Source of the DNA: Paulinella micropora
Taxonomy: Eukaryota > Cercozoa > Imbricatea > Euglyphida > Paulinellidae
Assembly: GCA_019918135.1 (NCBI GenBank)
Contig: WBZZ01005292.1
Span: 1-64,000 of the forward strand
Direction of reading: 5' to 3'
Length of the DNA: 64,000 nucleotides
Shown: positions 22,014 through 30,535 of the stretch, piece after piece
How positions within the stretch are numbered: position 1 is the stretch's first letter
Layout: every line of letters starts with the position of its first letter
Position numbers and translations under genes: made by a program
Notes under the pieces: model-generated
What the model was told of the DNA's origin: nothing
Seen by the model: the letters and a program-made list of their open reading frames with translations, nothing else
Database searches by the model: none

Positions 22014-22736
22014 AGACGGGAAGTGCGCGGAAGCTTAGTTCTCAGCGCCAATATTAAAAATTTGTCAAGGATTTCTTTTAATTTTATTTGGTCCACCATC
22101 CAATGCTGAAAAAGAGGAGAGGGAGCACTGAAAACTAGGAGCGGAGCACCGTGTCATGGCTCGGCCACCATCGTGCGCAAGGTCAGGAAAAATATGAAAA
22201 GATCTGCGGAAATTTTTTTTGCTTGACAACAAAGTGAACAGACGGGGAGGGACGGATAGAAAGAAGGAGGGAGGGAGGTGCAGAGCAAAGGGGAGCGGGG
22301 CGACAAAGGTGAGAGGGGCGACGAGAGTGAGAGGGAGGGGCTACAACAGGTCTTCCTCACGGCGGCCCAGCCGAGCGTTTGTGTGGGACTTTCTTTTTGC
22401 GTAAGTAGATTTTGGCGCCAAATTGGCGCTTACGGCTGTTTCCCCGGGAAAGCTAAGACGCACTGCCCGGCTGGACCCTGCCGGACGCACCCTACCTCCG
22501 GACCACAAAAATTAATAAAAAAATCCCTGACAAAGCTTTAATCTTGGCACAGAGAACCAAGAAAAAGAGAAGGAAAGGCAAGGGAGGGCAGGGGCGCGCT
22601 TCGCTGGTGTTTGTGTGAGTAAAAGGCCCGCGGGGTTTCTCCCCGCGGGAAAACGTCCAATTTCTCTGCTAGCCTCCGGAACGGCCCCAGCTAAATTTGG
22701 CGCCAAAATCTACTTGCGCAAAAAAAATCCCACACA
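22014..22736. repeat. R1, R2, R4 fragments
   Basis: R1 at 22035-22090, truncated R2 at 22145-22240, an R4 unit from the minisatellite to its TTTGGCGCCAAA and TGCCGGACG end at 22270-22510, inverted R1 at 22520-22555, then the opposite strand of an R4 end at 22615-22736. No gene seen. Confidence 0.7.
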
Positions 22737-23249
22737 CACACCCAACTCCGCCGTGAGGAAGACGTCCTCCCCCTCCCTCTCACTCTCGTCGCCCCTCTCA
22801 CCTTTGTCTTCTGCTTATTCCTCCCCCCCCCCCTCCCCTTGTCCCTTGTTTGCGCGTGCAAACGCGTTCCAAAAAAATTCTTTCCACTTTTCATATTCCT
22901 GCAGATATTTCCGCAGATCTTGCGCACCGTGCTCAAGCACGACCCTGCGGCGGATGGATGGCGCGGTGGTCATTGTGCTAGGGGGGTAAGGGGTCTCACA
23001 ACCCCGACGGCGTCCTGTCCGTGCCATGACTCGACCACTGTGTGCAAGGTCAGGAAAATATGAAAAATATGAAAAGAGGAAAGAAAAAATTTTGTCTGAC
23101 AACCAAAGAAACAGACGAGCAAGGGGAGGGGGCGGAGAAGGGCAAGGGGGGAGAGCAGCAGCCACCGCCCTACTGTCGCATCTGCCGCTGCACCGTTAAC
23201 GCAAAAGAGGGGAGGGAGACGCCTCCTTCTCTGTTCGTGTACTAGTTAG
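22737..23249 (+). repeat. Recent duplication, copy B (partner 11890-12349)
   Basis: Longer copy: it retains the R3 segment at about 22850-22920 that copy A has lost. The 67-codon frame at 23042-23245 matches copy A codon for codon as far as I can see, which points to a recent event or gene conversion. Confidence 0.75.
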
Positions 23250-23276
23250 CTAGCCATTTCAATTAATCACGGCATA

Positions 23277-23465
23277 GTGCCCACCGACGTGTCCTTGCTA
23301 TTCCGAAGCAATTGTGGGGGTCTGCTGGAAGAATCTGTGGAGTGGGAAATGGCATCGGTTATGGGGAAACAAAGCAAGTTTTGGGAGGCAACCGCTTCGA
23401 CAAAGAGTTTCATCGAAGACATGCTCGTTTGCAGATACACAAAAGTAAATTACGTTTTTTTTAAT
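23277..23465 (+). pseudogene. Gene fragment, unidentified
   Basis: A single frame with protein-like content (VSLLFRSNCGGLLEESVEWE, then QSKFWEATASTKSFIEDMLV) and no repeat signatures. It begins with GTG, with a TAA in frame shortly upstream and no suitable ATG before it, and it runs into low-complexity sequence at its right end. Probably an internal fragment of a gene truncated by the duplication to its left and repeats to its right. Family not recognised. Confidence 0.4.
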
Positions 23466-23514
23466 AAAAGAAAATTTTCTTTGGAGCGGGGGGCAAAGCC
23501 CCCCGAGCCCCCCT

Positions 23515-23622
23515 TCAGCCCGCTGGCGCGGGCTGTAGCAGTCTCAAGTGAATGTTGCGACCGGCGTTCATGTCGCGCCCGTGCTGAAGCGCGCACCACT
23601 CACAACTATACGTCTTCGCGGC
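23515..23622 (-). pseudogene. C-terminal remnant of a Fanzor/TnpB gene
   Basis: The reverse strand encodes AAKTYSCEWCALQHGRDMNA followed by GRNIHLRLLQPAPAG and a stop. This is the second zinc knuckle and RuvC-III motif of Fanzor/TnpB, close to residues 616-646 of the full gene at 26667-28625. Nothing upstream of this part is present. Its last codons coincide with the hairpin AGCCCGCTGGCGCGGGCT (23517-23534), whose stem is the same as that of the R9 hairpins. Confidence 0.8.
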
Positions 23623-23772
23623 CAAGACAGAGCCCACAAAGCCAAGGGGGGGGCGCCCCCCTCTTCGCTCCGTTCCCCCTTCCCTTTTTTCGAGCAGGAT
23701 GATTTTTCTTTTTCTCTCTTCTTTTTTTTGCACAAAATTTGTCGCTAAGTTTGCGTATGTATGCGCCTGGCA

Positions 23773-23837
23773 TGATATAGCTGAAAAGGGCAGTATTGCC
23801 AAAAAGCCAGGAAACGCTGCCTTTTTTGGCCATATCA
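23773..23837. repeat. R7 palindrome, copy 3
   Basis: Arms TGATATAGCTGAAAAGGGCAG and CTGCCTTTTTTGGCCATATCA. It lies 150 bases from the Fanzor remnant, with the usual GTATGCGCCTGG left flank. Confidence 0.7.
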
Positions 23838-24013
23838 CATGCACAAATCGCCAAGCCGTCATAGTTTGCGCTAGAAAAGCCTGGAAGCGCCAATATTAAA
23901 ACTTTGTCAAAGATTTTGTTTATTGATTTTTTCTTGTACATTCTTTGCGGGGGCGCCCCTCCCTCCCATCTGTGGGCTTCTAAAAAAAGTGCACTTATTT
24001 TTGTTCCCCCTTC

Positions 24014-24031
24014 AGCCCGCGCCTGCGGGCT
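24014..24031 (+). repeat. R9 hairpin
   Basis: Perfect stem AGCCCGC / GCGGGCT with loop GCCT, preceded by TTCCCCCTTC. The same hairpin occurs at 58172-58189, 59437-59454 and 60617-60634, and with a variant loop at 23517-23534 as the end of the truncated Fanzor gene. It may be a subterminal hairpin of that element. Confidence 0.65.
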
Positions 24032-24068
24032 GGTTTCTGTAAGCAGGTAGCTTTCGAGTAGCACTAAC

Positions 24069-24509
24069 ATGAGGGGAGGCACGGCCCGCGCCCGCCGCGC
24101 TCGCGCACGCTCGTTTATGGAACATCGCCCCCCGAAGAAACGCGTTGCTCCCGGAATAGCCCCCAGTGGACAAAACCTGAGGCAACTGGCTGCGGTCCGT
24201 GTCGTCGGGGCACAGGGCCAGGCGCGCCCCGTCGTGGTGCCAGAGGCGGCGCCCGCCACGCCCGAACCGCGCTTCAACTTTGAACAAGTCATCGCGGCCA
24301 GCCTGAACTCCCTACCCGAGCTCCAGGTCACGGGCGCTTTTCTCGCAGCACCCGGGTCGCCCAAGGAGTGTTCCATCTGCCTCCAAGATTTGGTAGCAGG
24401 AGAGTTGCTACGGGGGCTGCCCTGTGCGCACTACCTGCACCGATCGTGCGTGGACCCCTGGCTGCGAACCAAGGACTCGTGCCCCGTATGCCGCCTATTC
24501 CTATCTTAG
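24069..24509 (+). CDS. RING-H2 finger protein, probable E3 ubiquitin ligase
   Basis: 146 residues from the ATG at 24069. The N-terminus is very basic (RARRARARS). A complete C3H2C3 RING-H2 finger occupies residues 101-141 with ligands Cys101, Cys104, Cys119, His121, His124, Cys127, Cys138 and Cys141, and the Trp131 typical of the E2-binding surface. Spacing is C-x2-C-x14-C-x-H-x2-H-x2-C-x10-C-x2-C. Proteins of this type transfer ubiquitin; viral ones often redirect host degradation, though the target here is unknown. An R1-like GACTTTGTCGAG..TTTTAATTAA lies about 35 bases after the stop. A deleted copy of this gene is at 34342-34428. Confidence 0.9.
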   Translation: MRGGTARARRARARSFMEHRPPKKRVAPGIAPSGQNLRQLAAVRVVGAQGQARPVVVPEAAPATPEPRFNFEQVIAASLNSLPELQVTGAFLAAPGSPKECSICLQDLVAGELLRGLPCAHYLHRSCVDPWLRTKDSCPVCRLFLS

Positions 24510-26486
24510 GCACTTGCCAAGACCACCGTGGACAAAATGATGAAGACTTTGTCGAGAGTTTTAATTAAAACAAAAATTTTTTCTTAGCTGTGTAAAACTT
24601 AGCGCCAAATGAACGGGCCGCTCCTGTCTCTTTCCGCGGGTTTTAGCGGTGGTTTTCCCGCGGAAAAAAACGCGCGCCAAAATCTTTTTTGTTTGCGCAA
24701 ATGACAAGTCTTGCGCACTCTCTCCCCCCCCCCTTCCCTCTCTCTTCCCTCTCGCCTCCCTCTTCCCTCTTCCTTCCCTCTCCCCTCTTCCCTCCGTTCC
24801 TTTTTTGCTTTTCTTTCAAACAGGATTTTTTCGCCTCCCGAACGGCCCCTGCTAAATTTGGCGCCAAATTGTGCCGTCCGGAGGTAGGGGTGCGTCCGGC
24901 AGGGTCCAGCCGGGCAGTACGTCTGAGACTTCCCGGGGAAACAGCCGTAAGCGCCGATTTGGCGCCAAAATCTACTTGCGCAAAAAGAAAATCCCACACA
25001 GACGCTCGGCTGGGCCGCCGTGAGGAAGACCTGTTGTAGCCCTCCCTCTCACTCTCGTCGCCCCTCTCACTCTCGTCGCCCCTCTCACTTTCGTCGCCCC
25101 TCTCACCTTTGTCGCCCCTCTCGCCTTTGTCGCCCCGCTCCCCTTTGCTCTGCACCTCCCTGCCTCTAGGGAAGGTGAGAGGGCCGAAAAACATTTTCGT
25201 GTGAGTAAAAGGCCCGCGGGTTTCTCCCCCGCGGGAAAGCGTCCGATTTCTCTGCTAGTCTCCGGAACGGCCCCAGCTAAATTTGGCGCCAAATTGTGCC
25301 GTCCGGAGGTAGGGTGCGTGATACGGCTGAAAAAGGCAGTACGTCTTAGCTTTCCCGGGGAAGCAGCCATAAGCGCCAATTTGGCGCCAAAATCTACTTG
25401 CGCAAAAAGAAAATCCCACACAAACGCCCCAACGCCGCCGTGAGGAAGACCTGTTGTAGCCCTCCCTCTCACTTTCATCGCCCCTCTCACTTTCATCGCC
25501 CCTCTCACTTTCATCGCCCCTCTCACTTTCATCGCCCCTCTCACTTTCATCGCCCCTCTCACCTTCGTCGCCCCTCTCACCTTTGTCGCTCCGCTCCCCT
25601 TTGCTCTGCACCTCCCTGCCTCTAGGGAAGGTGAGAGGGCCGAAAAACATTTTCGTGTGAGTAAAAGGCCCGCGGGTTTCTCCCCCACGGGAAAGCGTCC
25701 GATTTCTCTGCTAGCCGCCGGAACGACCCCTGCTAAATTTGGCGCCAAATTGTGCCGTCCGGAGGTAGGGTGCGTGATACGGTTGAAAAAGGCAGTACGT
25801 CTGAGCCTTCCCGGGGAAACAGCCGTAAGCGCCAATTTGGCGCCAAAATCTACTTGCGCAACAAGAAAATCCCACACAGACGCTCGGCTGGGCCGCCGTG
25901 AGGAAGACCTGTTGTAGCCCTTCCCTCTCACTTTCGTCGCCCCTCACACCTTTGTCCTCTGCTTATTCCTCCCCCCCTCCCCTCATCCCTCCTCAGAGCG
26001 CGTGCAAACGCGTTTTAAAAAAATTGTTGCGTTCCACTTTTCATATTCCCGCTGATATTTCCGCATATCCTTGCAGAGGGTAGAGGCAGGGAAGGAGGAG
26101 CAGGGGCGCGCCAAGAAAATGTAATTTACGCTGAATTAAAGCTCGAAGGTGTCCTGTCCGTGCCATAGCTCGGCCACCGTGCGCAAGACCTGCGGAAATT
26201 TGAAAGGAGGAAAAGAAATTTTTTTTTGCCCGACAACAAAAAAAAAACAGACGAGTGGAAGAAGGGGGGGAGGGAGTAGAGGAGAGAGAGGAAGAGTGGT
26301 AGGGGCGCGCTTCGCCGGTGTACAAGAAAAGTCTTCTTTAATTAAAACTCGACAAGGTCTTATATTTGACACTGAGAATTAGGAGATGAAGAGAATTGAC
26401 GCTGAATTAAAGCTCGACGGCCTTACACTTGGGCACTGAAAACTAGGAGCGGAGCACTGCGCTCCAGCACCCCCCTGCGGCGGATG
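24510..26486. repeat. R6 then two R4 units and a composite unit
   Basis: R6 at 24595-24715, a C/T tract, then R4 units at about 24850-25290 and 25290-25740, with a third from 25740. All are in the orientation opposite to 18231-20430. The minisatellite has about six to eight copies per unit. The third unit runs into R3 (25990-26070) and then the composite R1-R2-purine tract (26110-26330), followed by inverted R1 and an R2 start (26340-26470). An uninterrupted 319-codon reverse frame (25931-24972) spans two R4 units; I regard it as repeat-derived. Confidence 0.75.
25255..25650 (-). CDS. Collagen-like repeat ORF in R4 (frame lost after array)
   Basis: Starts MFFGPLTFPRGREVQSKGER like the copy at 20052 and reads GDKGER, GDEGER and six GDESER-type hexapeptides. 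It then continues in a frame different from the 20052 copy, because one base differs after the array. Coding status is doubtful for the same reasons as the other copies. Confidence 0.25.
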   Translation of the reverse strand: MFFGPLTFPRGREVQSKGERSDKGERGDEGERGDESERGDESERGDESERGDESERGDESEREGYNRSSSRRRWGVCVGFSFCASRFWRQIGAYGCFPGKAKTYCLFQPYHAPYLRTAQFGAKFSWGRSGD

Positions 26487-26610
26487 GATGAGCGGATTGG
26501 ATTGAAATCTTAGAGAGGTGAACCCCTCCAGAGATTCCTACAGCTGGAAGGGGGAAAGGGCAGCACGCGGCACACCCCCCTCCCTTCTCAGAGGCCCCAA
26601 TCAAAGCAAA
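26487..26610 (+). repeat. Diverged R8 with tail of the 99-aa gene
   Basis: GGATTGGATTGAAATCTTAG is the gene's end with one extra T. A diverged R8 follows (CAGCTGG..GGGCAGCACGCGGCACA). It forms the immediate outer border of the Fanzor 3' region, so the Fanzor unit may have inserted next to or into an R8 copy. Confidence 0.6.
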
Positions 26611-26645
26611 GCACCAAAACCCGACCTGAAGCCAGGGTTTGGTGC
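26611..26645 (-). ncRNA. Hairpin beyond the Fanzor stop, candidate guide-RNA scaffold
   Basis: GCACCAAAACCC and GGGTTTGGTGC pair over 11 bases with one bulged A around a 12-base loop. The hairpin begins about 20 bases past the Fanzor stop codon on the same strand. In TnpB and Fanzor systems the guide RNA is made from the 3' end of the gene and the sequence just after it, so this is the expected place for a scaffold. No expression evidence can be read from sequence. Confidence 0.4.
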
Positions 26646-26666
26646 GAGATTGATAGCTTAAACAAA

Positions 26667-28625
26667 CTAATACAAGTCCTGGCGACCCAAGGCCAGCAGT
26701 CTCAAGAGGATGTTGCGACTGGCGTTCATGTCGCGTCCGTGCTGCAGGGCGCACCACTGGCAGCTGTACGTCTTGGCAGCTTTGATGTCTCTCCACAGCG
26801 CCCCGAATTGCGTACACGCCTGTGTGGTAAACTCCTCGTTGCAGATCAGAACTTTGCACTTGCCTACATACTCTCGCTGCAAGTTGAGCAAGCGCTTGCG
26901 GAAATCTGCGTGTCGCCAGGCAAGCAGCTTGCGCTTCGTTTGCAGTGAGATCGTTTTGCCCTTTACCATGCCCGACGCTCCGAACCAAGGTAGCACGACG
27001 TAGTCGTGGTTATCGAGCAGCCATCTGGCGGCTTTCTTGTGCACGTCATGGACCCTGTTGTAGATCTTGTCGCGCACTCGAGTAATAGCGCGCCGTAGGC
27101 GCCAGCGGTTCCGCTTCTTGCTGCTGTCCTTAGCCAGTAGCGCGACCTTGCTTAGCAGATTGTCGATGTGTTTCTGCAATCGGTACACGCGTGCAATGGA
27201 CCCGCGGCCCCATTCGGTTATCGCGCCCGAGTCCGCGTGGTATATGGTCAGAAAGCTCCTGACACCCGGGTCGATGCTCACTACATGATTGGAGTCAGGC
27301 TCCGCGAAATTGCGCTGGCGCTGCTTTATCTCTAATGGTACATGTAAGTACCATTTACCCAAGGGATCGACTCGCAGGCGCACATCGTGCTTGATTTCAA
27401 GCTTCTTGGCCCCAAGCCTACGCTCTTGCTTTCTCCGATCCTTGGAGGTAACTGAGTCTGGTCCCAGAAAGCCAGCAAAGAAGCCCCGCTGGCGCCCCCA
27501 ATTTGTGTGCGAGATCGCGATCGTAGACCTGCGCTCCTCCCACTTGCGGAAGTTGACTCTTTTCCAGTGGAAGAACTTGCCCTTCTGGCTAAGATTTGAG
27601 ATGGCGGAGGCCCTCGCCGCTTGCAGGTCCCGAATGGCCACTTCGCGGATGTCGTAGGGCACGCTGAGAAGCCATGGCCTGGCTCGCACGAATTTGCTAC
27701 CTTCTTTCACAAACCGCAGGCGCAGAGTATCTAGATCAAAGTCGCCCAAGCAGCGCATTCTACCGCCCATCTCTGCCCTTCTTTGCTCTCGGCACTCCTT
27801 TTGTTCTTGACGTTCTTTTGCTTTCCTGGCCTTGATCTCCTCTGGCGTCTCCTCCTCTGGCTTGTCTTTCTGCTCCTGCGGCTTCTCCTCTTTTTTTTGT
27901 CTCTTGTGCTTGGCGGGATTTTCCTCTTTTTTTTCTTGGCGCCGCCTCTTTTTACTAACAGCCTGCGTGGGTTGACCTTGCTGCTGCTCCTCTTTGCTGG
28001 GCCAAGGGAAACGCTCATCCTCTTTTCGCAGCCAGGCCAGCGCCGCGTTCCAGATGGTATGAACTGCTCGAAATAACAGCCACGCCTTACGCACCCAAGC
28101 TCGCCTAACCTCTTTGTCCTTGGTCTTTGGGTAGATCCTGCACGTGAGTGTCTTGAGCGGGGGCGTCTTGCTCGCCTTCTTGTTCAGACTAAACTTCTTC
28201 TTGGGCACCTTGTTCTGGGTGTCGTCTGCTTTGGCCGCGTTACGTCGCGCGTTGACCTGAGTTGCGGGCAGCAGTGCAAGTCGCGACTGCCAAGAGGTCT
28301 CCTGCAGACCTTGTGCGGTTGTCGGATCGTACCTTCTGACCGAGCTCCAGGAACCGTTACCCAGGGCCCTGCTCAGAGAAATAGGCAGGCGGCTTGCGCT
28401 CGATCTGACCAGGCCGCCTCCTGTATATAGAGGTAACTGCCTAGACATATCTCTGGCAGTCTCAGTCCAGAACGGCGCATAAGCTAACGAAGGCTCTGGA
28501 GGAGGCTGTGCGGGCTTGAACTTCCTCTCTCGGGATTTCTCCTCTCGGGGCCCGCCCGCTGGCGCAGCATCTAGGGGAGGCTCGGGGAGCCTTTCTTTCT
28601 GGCCCCACGGAGTAAGCCGTCTCAT
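26667..28625 (-). CDS. Fanzor (TnpB-like) RNA-guided nuclease
   Basis: 652 residues from the ATG at 28625. The first 150 residues are a low-complexity extension. The TnpB-like core begins near TCRIYPKTKDKEVRRAW (161-177). A Lys/Glu-rich insert at about 205-285 carries a probable nuclear signal (KKRRR, 225-229). RuvC-I is SIDPGVRS with Asp452. The canonical RuvC-II Glu is absent (VVLPWFGASG near 546), and a Glu pair in ICNEEFTT (597-598) lies about 50 residues later, the rearranged arrangement known for Fanzors. RuvC-III is HGRDMNASRN with Asp632. The zinc site is incomplete: Cys604, then Phe607 where Cys is expected, then Cys622 and Cys625. The family cuts DNA under RNA guidance; no transposase gene is nearby. 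Confidence 0.88.
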   Translation of the reverse strand: MRRLTPWGQKERLPEPPLDAAPAGGPREEKSRERKFKPAQPPPEPSLAYAPFWTETARDMSRQLPLYTGGGLVRSSASRLPISLSRALGNGSWSSVRRYDPTTAQGLQETSWQSRLALLPATQVNARRNAAKADDTQNKVPKKKFSLNKKASKTPPLKTLTCRIYPKTKDKEVRRAWVRKAWLLFRAVHTIWNAALAWLRKEDERFPWPSKEEQQQGQPTQAVSKKRRRQEKKEENPAKHKRQKKEEKPQEQKDKPEEETPEEIKARKAKERQEQKECREQRRAEMGGRMRCLGDFDLDTLRLRFVKEGSKFVRARPWLLSVPYDIREVAIRDLQAARASAISNLSQKGKFFHWKRVNFRKWEERRSTIAISHTNWGRQRGFFAGFLGPDSVTSKDRRKQERRLGAKKLEIKHDVRLRVDPLGKWYLHVPLEIKQRQRNFAEPDSNHVVSIDPGVRSFLTIYHADSGAITEWGRGSIARVYRLQKHIDNLLSKVALLAKDSSKKRNRWRLRRAITRVRDKIYNRVHDVHKKAARWLLDNHDYVVLPWFGASGMVKGKTISLQTKRKLLAWRHADFRKRLLNLQREYVGKCKVLICNEEFTTQACTQFGALWRDIKAAKTYSCQWCALQHGRDMNASRNILLRLLALGRQDLY

Positions 28626-28645
28626 TGGAGAAGTCGCTCGTCGGA

Positions 28646-28738
28646 TGGCTTAGGCGGAGTTTGTCGTCGAGGCTGGACACATAAAGCCAAGGGCAGTGCC
28701 ATGCCTGTAGCTGGTCACAAAGTGAACAGGTTAAATTT
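28646..28738 (-). mobile_element. 5' flank of the Fanzor unit, also found alone at 47513-47608
   Basis: About 93 bases starting 21 bases upstream of the Fanzor start. They are matched in reverse complement at 47513-47608, where no Fanzor gene follows. Shared blocks include CTTAGGCGGAGTTTGT, AGCCAAGGGCAG and GCCATGCCTGTA. This marks the sequence as part of the mobile or duplicated unit, either a left end or a promoter. Confidence 0.65.
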
Positions 28739-28745
28739 GTGGGTT

Positions 28746-30012
28746 TAGAGGGAGAACAAAAATAAACAAACATTCTTTTTCAGAGCCCGCAGGGGGGGGG
28801 GTGCCCCCCTCCCTCCCCCTCCCCTTCCCCTCCGTCTTCCCCTCCGTCTTCCCTCCGTCTCCCCCTTCCCTCTCTCTCCCCCTTCCTCTTCCCCCTCTCT
28901 CTTCCTAGATTTCCGCGGATCCCTGCAGAATTTTTTTTCTTTCTCTTTTTTTCTCGCGTGAAATTTGTCGCCAAATGTGTGTATGTGCGTATTTCCCGGG
29001 AAAAGGGAAGGCGTGTCAGAATTGTGCTCCACCCATCAAAAAGTTTTTTTTGGCACCCTTGTTTTGTGCCTCCCGTCCCCTGAGCCCAGGGGGCTCAAGG
29101 AGCAGAGAAAGCTTTTTAATTTGAGTTTAACCTGTAGACTTGAGCCCGTGCACGTACCAGCAAGCCCCCTTGTAGACTTTCGAGTAAGTTTCCCAAACCT
29201 TTGCGCGTAAATAAATTATTATTATTCAGTGGCAAGTGTAATACTTTGTCGAGCTTTTAATTCAGCGTAAATTATCTTTTTTTTGTACTCTCCCGCGGGG
29301 CGCGATATGGTCAAATTATGGACGTGATACGGCTGAAAGAGGCAGTTCCGTCTGTCATTTGGCGCCAAATTGTGCCGTCCGAAGGTAGGGTGCGTGATAC
29401 GGTCCAGCCAGGCAGTACGTCTAAGCCTTCCCGGGAAAACAGCCGTAGGCGCCAATTTGGCGCCAAAATCTACTTGCGCAAAAAGAAAATCCCACACAGA
29501 CGCTCGGCTGGGCCGCCGTGAGGAAGACCTGTTGTAGCCCTTCCCTCTCACTCTCGTCGCCCCTCTCACTCTCGTCTCCCCTCTCACCTTCGTCGCCCCT
29601 TTCACCTTTGTCCTCTGCTTATTCCTCTCGTCCCTCCTTAGAGCGCGTGCAAACGCGTCCCAAAAGAAATTGCTGCTTTCCACTTTTCATATTCCTGCAG
29701 ATATTTCCGCATATCCTTGCAAAGGGGAGAGGCAGGGAAGGAGGAGCAGGGGCGCGCTTTGCCGGTGTACAAGAATTTAATAAAAAGTTTTACTGACAAG
29801 ATTTCAATCTTGGCACTGAAAACTAGGAGCAGAGCACCGTGCTCCAGCACGACCTGCGGCGAATGGATGGGCGGTGGTCAATGTGCCAGGGGGACAAGAG
29901 CCCCTTCACTTACCCCGACGGCTTCCTGTCCGTGCCATAGCGCAGCCACCGTGCGCAAGGTCCGCGGGAATATGAAAGGAGGGAGGCCGACCTGTGGAGG
30001 CGTTGCAGGTAT
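28746..30012. repeat. Tracts, R4, R3, R1, R2
   Basis: A C/G dyad and long pyrimidine tract (28790-28920), an R7-like left flank (CGCCAAATGTGTGTATGTGCG, 28970), an R5-type dyad (29080-29100) and about 120 bases of AT-rich unique sequence ending in AATAAATTATTATTATTC (29105-29225). Forward R1 follows at 29228-29290, R4 at 29340-29620, R3 at 29640-29720, inverted R1 and R2 at 29765-29975, and R5 at 29985-30050. No gene seen. Confidence 0.7.
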
Positions 30013-30375
30013 TTATTTCTTTTGCAGCTTCTGCGCCCTCCCCGGCCCCTTGTGCGAAAAAAGGCCGCCAGGTATGAGACTCTTGAGCGCGCTCGCACTA
30101 TCCTCAGCCTCCGCACACCAAGCTTGTAGCAAACTCTGTGCCCGTGCCAGATCGCCCCTGCGGATCGACTTTTCGAGCATGGTCAGCCACAGTCCTTGGC
30201 ACGCCTGGGCTTGGCGCAGAAACGGCAGGTTGTCCGTCGACAATGCAGCGTGCTCAAACAGCTCTGTGGTCGTGCTAGTCAGCCAGCATGCCTCTACCAG
30301 GCGCGGAGACAGGCGAGGCCCCATGTCTTGGCTCTCATCGTCATCGGCGGTCGCTGCGAGTACCCGTGCTTGCAT
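30013..30375 (-). CDS. Hypothetical protein with repeat-truncated C-terminus
   Basis: 120 residues from the ATG at 30375; longer readings upstream only translate a purine tract. Residues 1-105 look genuine and mostly helical (LSPRLVEACWLTSTTTELFE, LEKSIRRGDLARAQSLLQAW). The last 16 or so residues (GPGRAQKLQKK) are encoded by an R5 module, so the original 3' end has been replaced. Family not recognised. It is divergent from the gene at 30536 with a 160-base purine-rich gap. Confidence 0.6.
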   Translation of the reverse strand: MQARVLAATADDDESQDMGPRLSPRLVEACWLTSTTTELFEHAALSTDNLPFLRQAQACQGLWLTMLEKSIRRGDLARAQSLLQAWCAEAEDSASALKSLIPGGLFSHKGPGRAQKLQKK

Positions 30376-30535
30376 GAGGGGGAAGAAAAAGGGGAGCGGG
30401 GGAAAAAAGGGAAAGGGAAGACAACGGGGGCGCCCCTCTCTCCCCCCTCCTTCTTCCCTCCCTCTCCCCTCTTCCCTCCGTTCCCCCTCTCTTTGTTTGA
30501 TTAGTAGATTGAACAAGAAAAAAAAACATAGTGTC

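Larger units (their letters stand above)
23466..24068. repeat. Fanzor remnant, R7 and R9
   Basis: Contains the C-terminal Fanzor remnant (23515-23622), a C/T tract with a GGGGCGCCCC dyad, R7 at 23773-23837, R1 at 23885-23950 and R9 with its hairpin at 24014-24031. The hairpin is immediately upstream of the RING gene. Confidence 0.7.

Noticed and set aside
24972..25931. 319-codon reverse open frame across two R4 units
   Set aside because: It reads the minisatellite partly in frames different from the ATG-led one and crosses unit borders; openness follows from GC-rich sequence and 18-base periodicity.
29717..30535. Long N-terminal extension of the frame leading into the gene at 30536
   Set aside because: It translates R1, R2, R5, the antisense of the 120-aa gene and a purine tract; the ATG at 30536 is the sensible start.
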